Origin: Candidatus Bathyarchaeota archaeon
GTDB lineage: Archaea > Thermoproteota > Bathyarchaeia > 40CM-2-53-6 > DTDX01
Assembly: GCA_018396775.1 (NCBI GenBank)
Contig: JAGTRF010000005.1
Span: 42,747 to 106,746 of the forward strand
Reading direction: 5' to 3'
DNA length: 64,000 nt
Position 1 is the stretch's first letter. Each line of letters starts with the position of its first letter. The notes beneath the pieces are model-generated. The model was not told the origin of the DNA. It searched no databases and was given only the letters and a program-made list of their open reading frames with translations. The position numbers and the translations under genes are program-made. This document shows positions 1-6,966 of the stretch, one piece after another.

Positions 1-66
1 ACTAGCATTGGAGGAAAAAGGATTGTTCCCCCTCCATTAGGAGATCCTGTGCCTAGAATTTGTTAA
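1..66 (+). CDS. hypE: HypE C-terminus, hydrogenase maturation (partial)
   Basis: The last 21 codons of a gene that begins outside the window. The peptide ends in DPVPRIC and then a stop. HypE proteins of [NiFe]-hydrogenase maturation end in a conserved PRIC tail; its terminal cysteine is carbamoylated by HypF and dehydrated to the thiocyanate that supplies the cyanide ligands of the Fe site. The call rests on this tail alone, but HypF and a HycI protease lie about 6.5 kb downstream, which supports it. The 110-base gap before nuoA carries its own TATA-like box, so hypE is probably the end of a separate transcript. Confidence 0.75.
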   Translation, partial: TSIGGKRIVPPPLGDPVPRIC

Positions 67-119
67 ATTATTAAATAAATTAATTTAATAATTATGAAAA
101 ATAATTAATTTTTATAGAA

Positions 120-131
120 GAATTTTTATAC
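120..131 (+). promoter_or_regulatory. TATA-like box upstream of nuoA
   Basis: An AATTTTTATA stretch in a very AT-rich gap, about 46 bases before the nuoA ATG. It would place the transcript start near base 150 and leave a short leader. Archaeal boxes are hard to tell from background in DNA this AT-rich. Confidence 0.35.
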
Positions 132-176
132 TCTTTACTTAATCTTAAATAAGAAAAGCAAGGGCGATGAAAAAGA

Positions 177-521
177 ATGAGCGTAGAAAACATCTTTTGG
201 TCGCCTCTAACTTTATTTATAGCTTCATTAATAGCTGCTGCAATTATATATGGAGTTGGAGGAATGCTTTCTCCAAAACCGAAAGCTAACCCTGATAAAT
301 TAGCTCCTTACGCATGCGGAGAAGACCTTCCTCCAGAAAAAACTAGATTATCTATTATTCTATATAATTACGCTGCTTTATTCTTAATTTTTGATGTTGT
401 AGCTATGGCTATAATTTTATCTATGGGGTTATCTATTTTAAGCCAGCCTTTGTTAATTTTAAGCTTATCTTATATGGCTATCATATTTATAGCTTTACTG
501 CTTTTAGCTAGAAAAAAATAG
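177..521 (+). CDS. nuoA: NADH/F420H2-type complex I subunit A
   Basis: A 114-residue membrane protein of the NuoA/FpoA (ND3) family with three predicted membrane helices. The conserved loop carries YACGEDLPPE after helix 1, and helix 2 contains the acidic LYNYAALFLIFDVVA segment. NuoA sits at the junction of the membrane and peripheral arms. Energy-converting hydrogenases of the Ech/Mbh/Hyc type usually lack this subunit, so its presence argues for a true complex-I/Fpo-type machine. It is the first gene of the operon, 20 bases ahead of nuoC. The ATG start has only a weak SD. Confidence 0.9.
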   Translation: MSVENIFWSPLTLFIASLIAAAIIYGVGGMLSPKPKANPDKLAPYACGEDLPPEKTRLSIILYNYAALFLIFDVVAMAIILSMGLSILSQPLLILSLSYMAIIFIALLLLARKK

Positions 522-541
522 TTGGAGGCTGTTAAAAAATA

Positions 542-997
542 TTGAGTAAAGAGGAAGCTTTAATTGAAGAATTAAGAAGCTTATTTAAAGATAAGATTAA
601 GGAAGCTAAAATCCAAAGGAGTAGGCGCATATTTATAACTGTACCAAAAGAAAACTATAAAGAAATAATAGAGTATTTCGGTAAAAATAAGGGAGTAACT
701 CATATTTCTACGATTACTGGGGTTGATGTTGGAAAAGAAATTGAAGTTTTACCTCATTTATTTGGGGTTGGAATGGAGATTACTATAAAAACTTCTGTTC
801 CAAAAGATAATCCTGAGTTAGATAGTTTAGCCGATATTTTCCCAGCTTCAATATTTTATGAGCGGGAAATTCATGATCTTTTAGGAGTTAAATTTAAAGG
901 TAACCCTAACCTTAAAAGGCTTCTTCTTCCAGACGATTGGCCTGAAGGAGTATACCCGTTAAGAAAAGAATTTAAAGTTGAAAGAAAAAGCGGTTAA
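542..997 (+). CDS. nuoC: Complex I 30 kDa subunit C
   Basis: A 151-residue protein of the NuoC/FpoC 30 kDa family. The diagnostic end of the family is visible: ASIFYEREIHDLLGVKF, then the GNPNLKRLLLPDDWPEG signature and PLRKEF. NuoC pairs with the catalytic subunit D in the peripheral arm and has no cofactor of its own. The start is TTG, after a GGAGG about 13 bases upstream. It is the only peripheral-arm subunit encoded here; the genes for its usual partners B, D and I are absent from this operon. Confidence 0.92.
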   Translation: MSKEEALIEELRSLFKDKIKEAKIQRSRRIFITVPKENYKEIIEYFGKNKGVTHISTITGVDVGKEIEVLPHLFGVGMEITIKTSVPKDNPELDSLADIFPASIFYEREIHDLLGVKFKGNPNLKRLLLPDDWPEGVYPLRKEFKVERKSG

Positions 998-1018
998 AGA
1001 AATTGGAGATGAGTAAAT

Positions 1019-1993
1019 ATGGCGTTTATAACTACTGTTGTAAACATTCTTAAATTAATTATTTTCCCAGGATTTATATTCACGATATTTTTAAGCCTAT
1101 TTTACGAATGGATTGATAGAAAATTTTATGCTAAACTTCAAAATAGAGTTGGCCCCCTTTATACAGGGCCATCAGGTTTACTTCAACCGCTTGCAGATTT
1201 TATTAAGCTTCTTTCAAAAGAAGATATTACTCCTGAAGCTGTTGACAAGTTATTCTTTACTTCCGCGCCTATTCTTGCTTTATCTTTAATGTTAACAGGA
1301 GTCTTTCTTTTACCAATTGCAACCACCTCTGGAATAATTTCTTTTAACGGCGATGTTATAGTTGCTGTAGCTATAATGACTATTTTCTGCATTTTAGTAT
1401 TTTTATCAGGTTTAGGTTCATTAAACAGGTTTGGGTTTGTTGGAGCTGAAAGAGCTGTAAGCCAATTGCTTGGCTATGAAATTCCAATGACTCTTGCTAT
1501 AGCTAGCGTAGCTTTAGCTTCAAATTCATTAAAAATCTCTGAGGTAATAGCTAAGCAATCTTCATGGTGGTTTATTCTTGGGCCTCAAGCAATAGGGTTT
1601 GCAATATTTCTTATTGCTGCTCAAGCTGAGCTTGAACGTGTACCCTTTGATATTCCTGAAGCTGAGCAGGAAATAGTGGCTGGATGGCTTACAGAGTTTT
1701 CTGGAAGAAAACTTGCGCTTTTCAGGTTAGCTAGAAATGTTGAGCTTGTTTATGTTTCAGGTTTAGCTGCAACATTTTATTTAGGCGGTCCGCTTGGACC
1801 GGTTACTCCAGGGTTTGAAGCAGTTTTATTCCCAGTATACTTTATAATAAAAACAATTATTGTTCTTCTTATAATTTCAGTTATTAGAGCAGCGTTTGCA
1901 AGATTAAGAATTGATCAAATGGTTAATTTTTCATGGAAATATTTAGTTCCTATAAGTTTACTTCAACTGCTTTTAGTTAGAGTTGTTATTTAA
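1019..1993 (+). CDS. nuoH: Complex I membrane subunit H
   Basis: A 324-residue polytopic protein of the NuoH/FpoH (ND1) family. It shows the typical RKFYAKLQNRVGP entry, the QPLADFIKLLSKEDI loop, and the acidic cytoplasmic loop ERVPFDIPEAEQEIVAGW that forms the quinone (or methanophenazine-like) cavity next to subunits B and D. Length and motifs are normal. An SD-like TTGGAG lies 12 bases before the ATG. It follows nuoC by 21 bases. Confidence 0.95.
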   Translation: MAFITTVVNILKLIIFPGFIFTIFLSLFYEWIDRKFYAKLQNRVGPLYTGPSGLLQPLADFIKLLSKEDITPEAVDKLFFTSAPILALSLMLTGVFLLPIATTSGIISFNGDVIVAVAIMTIFCILVFLSGLGSLNRFGFVGAERAVSQLLGYEIPMTLAIASVALASNSLKISEVIAKQSSWWFILGPQAIGFAIFLIAAQAELERVPFDIPEAEQEIVAGWLTEFSGRKLALFRLARNVELVYVSGLAATFYLGGPLGPVTPGFEAVLFPVYFIIKTIIVLLIISVIRAAFARLRIDQMVNFSWKYLVPISLLQLLLVRVVI

Positions 1994-2008
1994 AAGGAGG
2001 AATGAAAA

Positions 2009-2260
2009 ATGGTGGCTGGAATAATTGATTACCTGCTTGTAATCTTAGCTGTAATATTTTCTATTTTAGCCACTCAATATAAAGAATTAAATAGAGCTAT
2101 AGCTTTTTTCGCTGTTGCTAATGTTGTAATCTCAATTATCTTTTACGTTCTTGGCGCACCTTACATAGCTGTTTTCCAGCTTTTAGTTTACGCTGGAGCT
2201 GTTACAGTATTATTCTTAACAGCTTTACACACTATAGGAGGAGAATCAAATGAAGAGTGA
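2009..2260 (+). CDS. nuoJ: Complex I subunit J, N-terminal half
   Basis: An 83-residue protein with three helices that matches the first half of NuoJ (ND6), including the family motif FQLLVYAGAVTVLFLTAL around residues 56-73. In Methanosarcina fpo operons NuoJ is likewise encoded as two genes. The next gene supplies the second half, and the two overlap by 11 bases. The ATG follows a strong AAAGGAGG. Role: membrane-arm proton pathway near subunits K and N. Confidence 0.85.
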   Translation: MVAGIIDYLLVILAVIFSILATQYKELNRAIAFFAVANVVISIIFYVLGAPYIAVFQLLVYAGAVTVLFLTALHTIGGESNEE

Positions 2261-2537
2261 TGAAATGGATAAAACTGTTTCAGCTATATTAATATTAATT
2301 TTAATTTCAGTGATATTGACTTTCGGCTTAAGTTTATTTAATATTTCCATTCCAGTTTTAATTGAGAAGCCACCTATAGAAAAGTTTTTATGGTCTTACC
2401 GTGGAGTGGATATGTTAATTCAAGCTTTTTTGATTTTAGCTGCGGCAGCTGCAGTTTCAACTTTATTTAGAGTTGAGAAAGGCGCAGGTGCAGTTGAAGA
2501 AGCTGTTATAGAAAAATTGGAGGAAAAGGAGGAGTAA
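2250..2537 (+). CDS. Complex I subunit J, C-terminal half (split NuoJ)
   Basis: A 95-residue protein with two predicted helices, one near residues 10-30 and one in SYRGVDMLIQAFLILAAAAAV, followed by a charged tail. It occupies the position of the C-terminal half of NuoJ/FpoJ. The RGVDMLIQAF segment also recalls the MbhE/MnhB-type small subunits of Mrp-related complexes, so an Mrp-like identity is the alternative. The ATG follows AGGAGGAG and overlaps the end of the upstream gene by 11 bases, which suggests coupled translation. Confidence 0.65.
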   Translation: MKSDEMDKTVSAILILILISVILTFGLSLFNISIPVLIEKPPIEKFLWSYRGVDMLIQAFLILAAAAAVSTLFRVEKGAGAVEEAVIEKLEEKEE

Positions 2538-2540
2538 ATA

Positions 2541-2852
2541 ATGGTTGAAGTTTGGCAAACATATATGGCTTGCAGCTTTATATTAACTGCTGTTGGATTG
2601 TATACAATAATTTCTATGAGAAACATGATTAGAACTATTATAGGAATAGAAATAATAACTATCGCTGTAAACTTAAACTTTTTAGCTTTAGGTTCTAGAA
2701 ATGGTTTTGTCGATTCTTTAGCTCAATCAATTGTTTTCATTTCTACAGTTATTGGAGCTGCTGTAGCTGCTATAGCTTTATCTTTAATAATAAATGTTTA
2801 CAGGCATTATGGAACATTAGATTTAAAGAAGCTTAGAAGATTGAGGTGGTAA
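2541..2852 (+). CDS. nuoK: Complex I membrane subunit K
   Basis: A 103-residue protein with three helices, NuoK/FpoK (ND4L) and MnhC related. It keeps the pattern of the family: GLYTIISMRNMIRTIIGIEI in helix 2 with its buried acidic residue, and SIVFISTVIGAAVAAIALSL in helix 3 (many homologues have QALVLTAIVI at this place; here it is QSIVFISTVI). The carboxylates in helix 2 and the following helix take part in proton transfer. The start follows AGGAGG and lies three bases after the preceding stop. Confidence 0.9.
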   Translation: MVEVWQTYMACSFILTAVGLYTIISMRNMIRTIIGIEIITIAVNLNFLALGSRNGFVDSLAQSIVFISTVIGAAVAAIALSLIINVYRHYGTLDLKKLRRLRW

Positions 2853-2854
2853 AA

Positions 2855-4396
2855 ATGGATATGCCATTAGTTTTGCAGCCGATAGCAATTTTATTGATAG
2901 CTGCAGCTTTAACGCCTTTAATAAGCATTTTAGGAGAGAAAATTAAGTTTAATAAGCTTAAAGATTTATTTGCAATTTTAGCTTTTACCTCAGCTTTTTA
3001 CGCTTTAATCCTTCTTTATTTTAGAATAGAAGATTATGGAGTTCAATCCTTTATTTTAGATAATTATCTTCCAATTAAAGGTGGAGTTGAAATATATGCG
3101 GATTCCTTAAGCTTGTTTTTATCCTTCATATTTTGTGGAATAGGATTGTTAGCTTCAATCTACTCTGTAAAATACATGGAGATTGATACAGGTTTAGATA
3201 GGTATTACACGCTTTTATTAATTCTTGTAGCTGGAATGATAGGTGTGGCTTTTTCAGGAGATTTCTTTAATCTTTATGTTTTCTGGGAAATGATGTGCAT
3301 AGCTTCATATACGCTTGTTTCATTTAGAAAGTATAGATGGGAACCTGTTGAAGCTGGATTTAAATATTTAGTTATGAGCACTTTAGGTTCATTAATAGCG
3401 CTTTATGGAATAAGCTTGCTTTATGGATTAACTGGAACAGTTAACTTTAAAGGAATGAGGGAAGCTTTAATATCCACTGCCGGATCTCAAATCCCGCTTT
3501 ACATAATTTTATCAGCAATAATAGTTGGTTTCGGGGTTACAGCTTCAATTGTTCCATTTCATACATGGCTTCCAGACGCTCATCCAGCTGCTCCAAGCTC
3601 TATAAGCGCAATGCTTTCAGGTGTAGTAATTAAAACTGGAGTTTATGCGATAGCTAGAAGCTTATTTACGCTCTTTAATCCAGTAAACTTTGATTACGGC
3701 TTAGCTTTAATGATTTTCGGCGTCTTAACTATAACTGTAGCTAATTTTATGGCTCTTATGCAAAGAGATATAAAAAGGCTTTTAGCTTATTCAAGCATAG
3801 TAAATATAGGTTATATTATATCAGGGATAGGGATAGGAAGCTATATTCTATTTAAATATTATAGCATATATCCATCAACATCTTTAAGCGCAGCTGTATT
3901 CGCGATTATGGGGGCTTTATTCCATTTATTTAATCACGCTGTTGGAAAGGGAATGTTATTCCTTTGCTCAGGCTGTTTTACGCATGAAGCTGCTACAAGA
4001 GATATTTTAAGCCTAGAAGGTATAGGTCGAAAAATGCCTTGGACTGGAGGCGCATTCTCAATTGGATTATTAACTTTAGCTGGGGTTCCACCTCTTAGCG
4101 GTTTTTGGAGCAAACTCTTCATAATTTTAGCAGCCTTCAGCTTTCCTCAAAACAGCTTTATGAAAGCAATAGGCGTGATAATTGTTTTAAACAGCATTTT
4201 TGCAGCAGCATATTATCTTTGGCTTCTTCAAAGAATAATGATTAAAACACCTAAGATTAAAGCTTCTGAAGCTTCAATATTCATGGTTGCACCTATAATA
4301 GTTTTAGCAATTATATGCGTGATAATAGGTTTAATGCCTAACTTAATTATTAATTTAGCTGAAAAAGCGGCTAAAGCAATGTTGGGAGGATGGTGA
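2855..4396 (+). CDS. Antiporter-like complex I subunit (NuoM/NuoN family)
   Basis: A 513-residue polytopic protein of the proton-conducting NuoM/NuoN/MrpD family. Visible landmarks are GDFFNLYVFWEMMCIASY with the conserved glutamate of helix 5, PFHTWLPDAHPAAPSSISAM in the central helices, and the LFNHAVGKGMLFL lysine helix. The FNLYVFWE form is closer to MrpD and group 4 hydrogenase subunits than to bacterial NuoN, so I do not assign M or N. The start is ATG at 2855 after GAGGTGG; an earlier in-frame GTG at 2846 would lie inside that SD. It overlaps nothing and is followed by nuoL. Confidence 0.85.
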   Translation: MDMPLVLQPIAILLIAAALTPLISILGEKIKFNKLKDLFAILAFTSAFYALILLYFRIEDYGVQSFILDNYLPIKGGVEIYADSLSLFLSFIFCGIGLLASIYSVKYMEIDTGLDRYYTLLLILVAGMIGVAFSGDFFNLYVFWEMMCIASYTLVSFRKYRWEPVEAGFKYLVMSTLGSLIALYGISLLYGLTGTVNFKGMREALISTAGSQIPLYIILSAIIVGFGVTASIVPFHTWLPDAHPAAPSSISAMLSGVVIKTGVYAIARSLFTLFNPVNFDYGLALMIFGVLTITVANFMALMQRDIKRLLAYSSIVNIGYIISGIGIGSYILFKYYSIYPSTSLSAAVFAIMGALFHLFNHAVGKGMLFLCSGCFTHEAATRDILSLEGIGRKMPWTGGAFSIGLLTLAGVPPLSGFWSKLFIILAAFSFPQNSFMKAIGVIIVLNSIFAAAYYLWLLQRIMIKTPKIKASEASIFMVAPIIVLAIICVIIGLMPNLIINLAEKAAKAMLGGW

Positions 4397-4401
4397 AAAC
4401 C

Positions 4402-6444
4402 ATGAGTAATGAATTTATTTGGCCAGCTTGGTTATGCTGGATAATTCCATTAATAGGCGCAGGTTTAACACCAATATTTGCTAAAATCCATCCAAAGCTT
4501 AGAAACTATATGGCTGTGCTTTTCTCCTTTCTAGGAGCTTTATCAGCTGGGTTATTAATACCTTATTTATGGCATTCAAAGCAGATTGAAAATCAAATTT
4601 CATGGATTTTAGTTCCAGGCGCTCCTATACTTCAAGAAATTAAAGCTGGCGTAATAGCAGATCCATTAAGCATTATAATGGCAAATATTGTAGCTTGGAT
4701 CTCATTTCTTATAATGGTTTATTCCTTAAAGTATATGGAGGAAGATCCAAGCTTAACAAGATACTGGTTTTTCATGAATTTATTTATAGGTAATATGCTT
4801 CTTTTAGTTATGTCAAACAATTTTGTTCAAATGCTTTTCGGTTGGGAAGGTGTTGGTTTATGCAGCTACGCGTTAATCGGCTTTTGGTATAAAGATTCAG
4901 AAAAAGATTGGCTTAAATGCTGGGTTGGTGAAGGAAAAGAAGCTTATCCACCAAGCCACTGCGGTTTAAAAGCCTTCTTAACAACTAGAGCTGGCGATGT
5001 AGGATTGTTAATTGGAATATTCATGATTTTAGCTTACGCTGGAACATTAAACTTTATTGAGCTTCAAAAAGGGGCTATTCTTAATGTTCCGCTTTGGATT
5101 TTAATTCCAGCAGCAATACTGCTTTTTATAGGTCCAATAGGTAAATCAGCTCAATTACCGTTAATGGAGTGGCTTCCAGACGCTATGGCTGGTCCAACAA
5201 CTGTTAGCGCGCTTATTCATGCAGCTACAATGGTTAAAGCTGGGGTATATCTTGTTGGAAGAGTTTTCCCAATATTTTATGAAGCTGCTTGGCAAAATGG
5301 TGTCCCAAACAATTTAGTAACATTCTTTTATGTTATAGCTTGGATAGGTGGGTTAACAGCTTTTGTTTCAGCCAGTCAAGCTATAGCTTCAACTGAAATA
5401 AAAAAAGTTTTAGCATACTCAACTGTCAGTCAAATAGGGTATATGATGATGGGTTTAGGCATAGCTGGTTCAACAGCAGAGTTTATTATAGGTTATGCCG
5501 GAGGCTTATTCCATTTAATGAGCCATGCTTTATTTAAAGCAGCTTTATTCCTTGGCGCTGGAGCAGCAATTCATGCTGCTGAATCAAGATTTATGTATCA
5601 TATGGGTGGATTAAAAAGAAGCATGCCTATAACATTTTGGAGTATGGCTTTAACAAGCTTTTCTTTAATGGGTGTTCCAATTCTTTTCAGTGGCTTCTGG
5701 AGTAAAGACATGATTTTAGAAGCTTCTCTTCTAGCTGGAAAATATTGGTTATTTATGCTTGGAGCTTTAACAGTAGCTTTAACAAGCTTTTATGCTGTTA
5801 GAATGCTTGGATTAACGTTTTTTGGTGAAAAAAGCGAAAGAATTATTGAGCTTGAGAAAGAAGGTAAACCTCCAAAAGAAGCATCGCCATTAATGTATAT
5901 TCCCTATTCTTTAATGGCTGCTGCAACAATTATGCTTGGTGTTACAGGATTTTATATGAAAGATTGGTTTGAAAAAACATTTCATGAATTTTTATCTTCA
6001 ATGATGCATGTTGAAGCTTCATCGCATATAGAAGCCATTAACATTCAACAAGCAACTTGGATAACTACAGGCGCTTCTATAGCTATGCTTCTCTTAGGTG
6101 CTATTCCAGCTTACTTAATTTATATTAAAAGGTTTAAAAACCCGAAAGAATTAATAGGAGGAAGCTTAAAACCTGTTTGGAACTTTCTTTACAATCGCTG
6201 GTATATAAATAGGCTTTACTATAGGTTATTCGTTGATTCAACAATTGGATTAAGTAAATGGAGCTTTAGTTATATAGAGAGTAAAGCTATAGATGGCTTT
6301 AATTACTTATTAGCTAATATAACAGTTAAATTTGTTAATCAATTTAGAAAAACGCATACAGGTGTATTAAACTATAACGTTATGGGAGTGCTTCTTGGAG
6401 GAATAGTTCTTTTATTAATTTTGCTTAAAATAGCTTTAGGTTAA
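4402..6444 (+). CDS. nuoL: Antiporter-like complex I subunit L
   Basis: A 680-residue NuoL/FpoL protein. It has the conserved FGWEGVGLCSYALIGFWY helix, GPIGKSAQLPLMEWLPDAM, GPTTVSALIHAATMVKAG and KKVLAYSTVSQIGYMM. After the antiporter core it continues with a long C-terminal part, including RWYINRLYYRLF, that corresponds to the lateral helix HL bracing the membrane arm. The ATG at 4402 is preferred to an ATG at 4390, which sits directly behind GGGAGG and leaves no spacing. It is the last gene of the operon; only one other antiporter-like subunit is encoded here, fewer than the three of classical complex I. Confidence 0.93.
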   Translation: MSNEFIWPAWLCWIIPLIGAGLTPIFAKIHPKLRNYMAVLFSFLGALSAGLLIPYLWHSKQIENQISWILVPGAPILQEIKAGVIADPLSIIMANIVAWISFLIMVYSLKYMEEDPSLTRYWFFMNLFIGNMLLLVMSNNFVQMLFGWEGVGLCSYALIGFWYKDSEKDWLKCWVGEGKEAYPPSHCGLKAFLTTRAGDVGLLIGIFMILAYAGTLNFIELQKGAILNVPLWILIPAAILLFIGPIGKSAQLPLMEWLPDAMAGPTTVSALIHAATMVKAGVYLVGRVFPIFYEAAWQNGVPNNLVTFFYVIAWIGGLTAFVSASQAIASTEIKKVLAYSTVSQIGYMMMGLGIAGSTAEFIIGYAGGLFHLMSHALFKAALFLGAGAAIHAAESRFMYHMGGLKRSMPITFWSMALTSFSLMGVPILFSGFWSKDMILEASLLAGKYWLFMLGALTVALTSFYAVRMLGLTFFGEKSERIIELEKEGKPPKEASPLMYIPYSLMAAATIMLGVTGFYMKDWFEKTFHEFLSSMMHVEASSHIEAINIQQATWITTGASIAMLLLGAIPAYLIYIKRFKNPKELIGGSLKPVWNFLYNRWYINRLYYRLFVDSTIGLSKWSFSYIESKAIDGFNYLLANITVKFVNQFRKTHTGVLNYNVMGVLLGGIVLLLILLKIALG

Positions 6445-6453
6445 AAACAATTT

Positions 6454-6954
6454 TTATTCATTAAAGCTTGCTTTAATTAAAACTTTTTCTATAGTTTTAG
6501 TTATTTCCTCGCTTGCTTTAGCAAGCTCGCTTGTTAAACCCTCTCCAAAATCTAAACTTTTAGGTTGAATCCCTAATAAAGCAACTTTCGCGTTTGTTTC
6601 ATAAGCTATAAATTTAGCTAAAAGACTTAAAGGTAAATCATGCGTTGAAAGAGAAAAATTGTTAATTTCATTTATACCTATTATTCTAGCGGATCCTGGT
6701 TCAACGCCTAAATTAGCCGCATCAATCATTAAAACATGGCTTGGTTCCGCTTCTTTCACTACGCTAGTAAAGCTTTCTGGAACTGTTTCGCATTCTAAAA
6801 CTAAAGTTTTCGGAAGATTTCTTTCTTTAAGAAGTTTAGCTATAACTACGCCAACATAATCATCTTTTCTAATTGAGCTTCCTATCCCTAAAACAACCAT
6901 TTTTTTAAATCCTGAAGCCCATGAGTTTAACTCTTTTTCTAAATTTTCTTTCAA
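6454..6954 (-). CDS. hycI: HycI-type hydrogenase maturation protease
   Basis: A 166-residue protein of the [NiFe]-hydrogenase C-terminal endopeptidase family (M52). It shows VLGIGSSIRKDDYVGV with the nickel-binding acidic residue, ECETVPESF, MIDAANLG with the second acidic ligand, STHDLPLS with the histidine ligand, and GIQPKSLDFGEGLT, which is typical of HycI, the protease that processes group 4 hydrogenase large subunits. Start is TTG after AGGAGG. It lies just downstream of hypF on the same strand and is convergent with nuoL. A substrate hydrogenase large subunit is not in this window. Confidence 0.92.
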   Translation of the reverse strand: MKENLEKELNSWASGFKKMVVLGIGSSIRKDDYVGVVIAKLLKERNLPKTLVLECETVPESFTSVVKEAEPSHVLMIDAANLGVEPGSARIIGINEINNFSLSTHDLPLSLLAKFIAYETNAKVALLGIQPKSLDFGEGLTSELAKASEEITKTIEKVLIKASFNE

Positions 6955-6966
6955 AGCCTCTTCCTC

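Noticed and set aside
1183..1392. Minus-strand open frame inside nuoH
   Set aside because: It is the shadow of a well-conserved gene; no SD and no family features.
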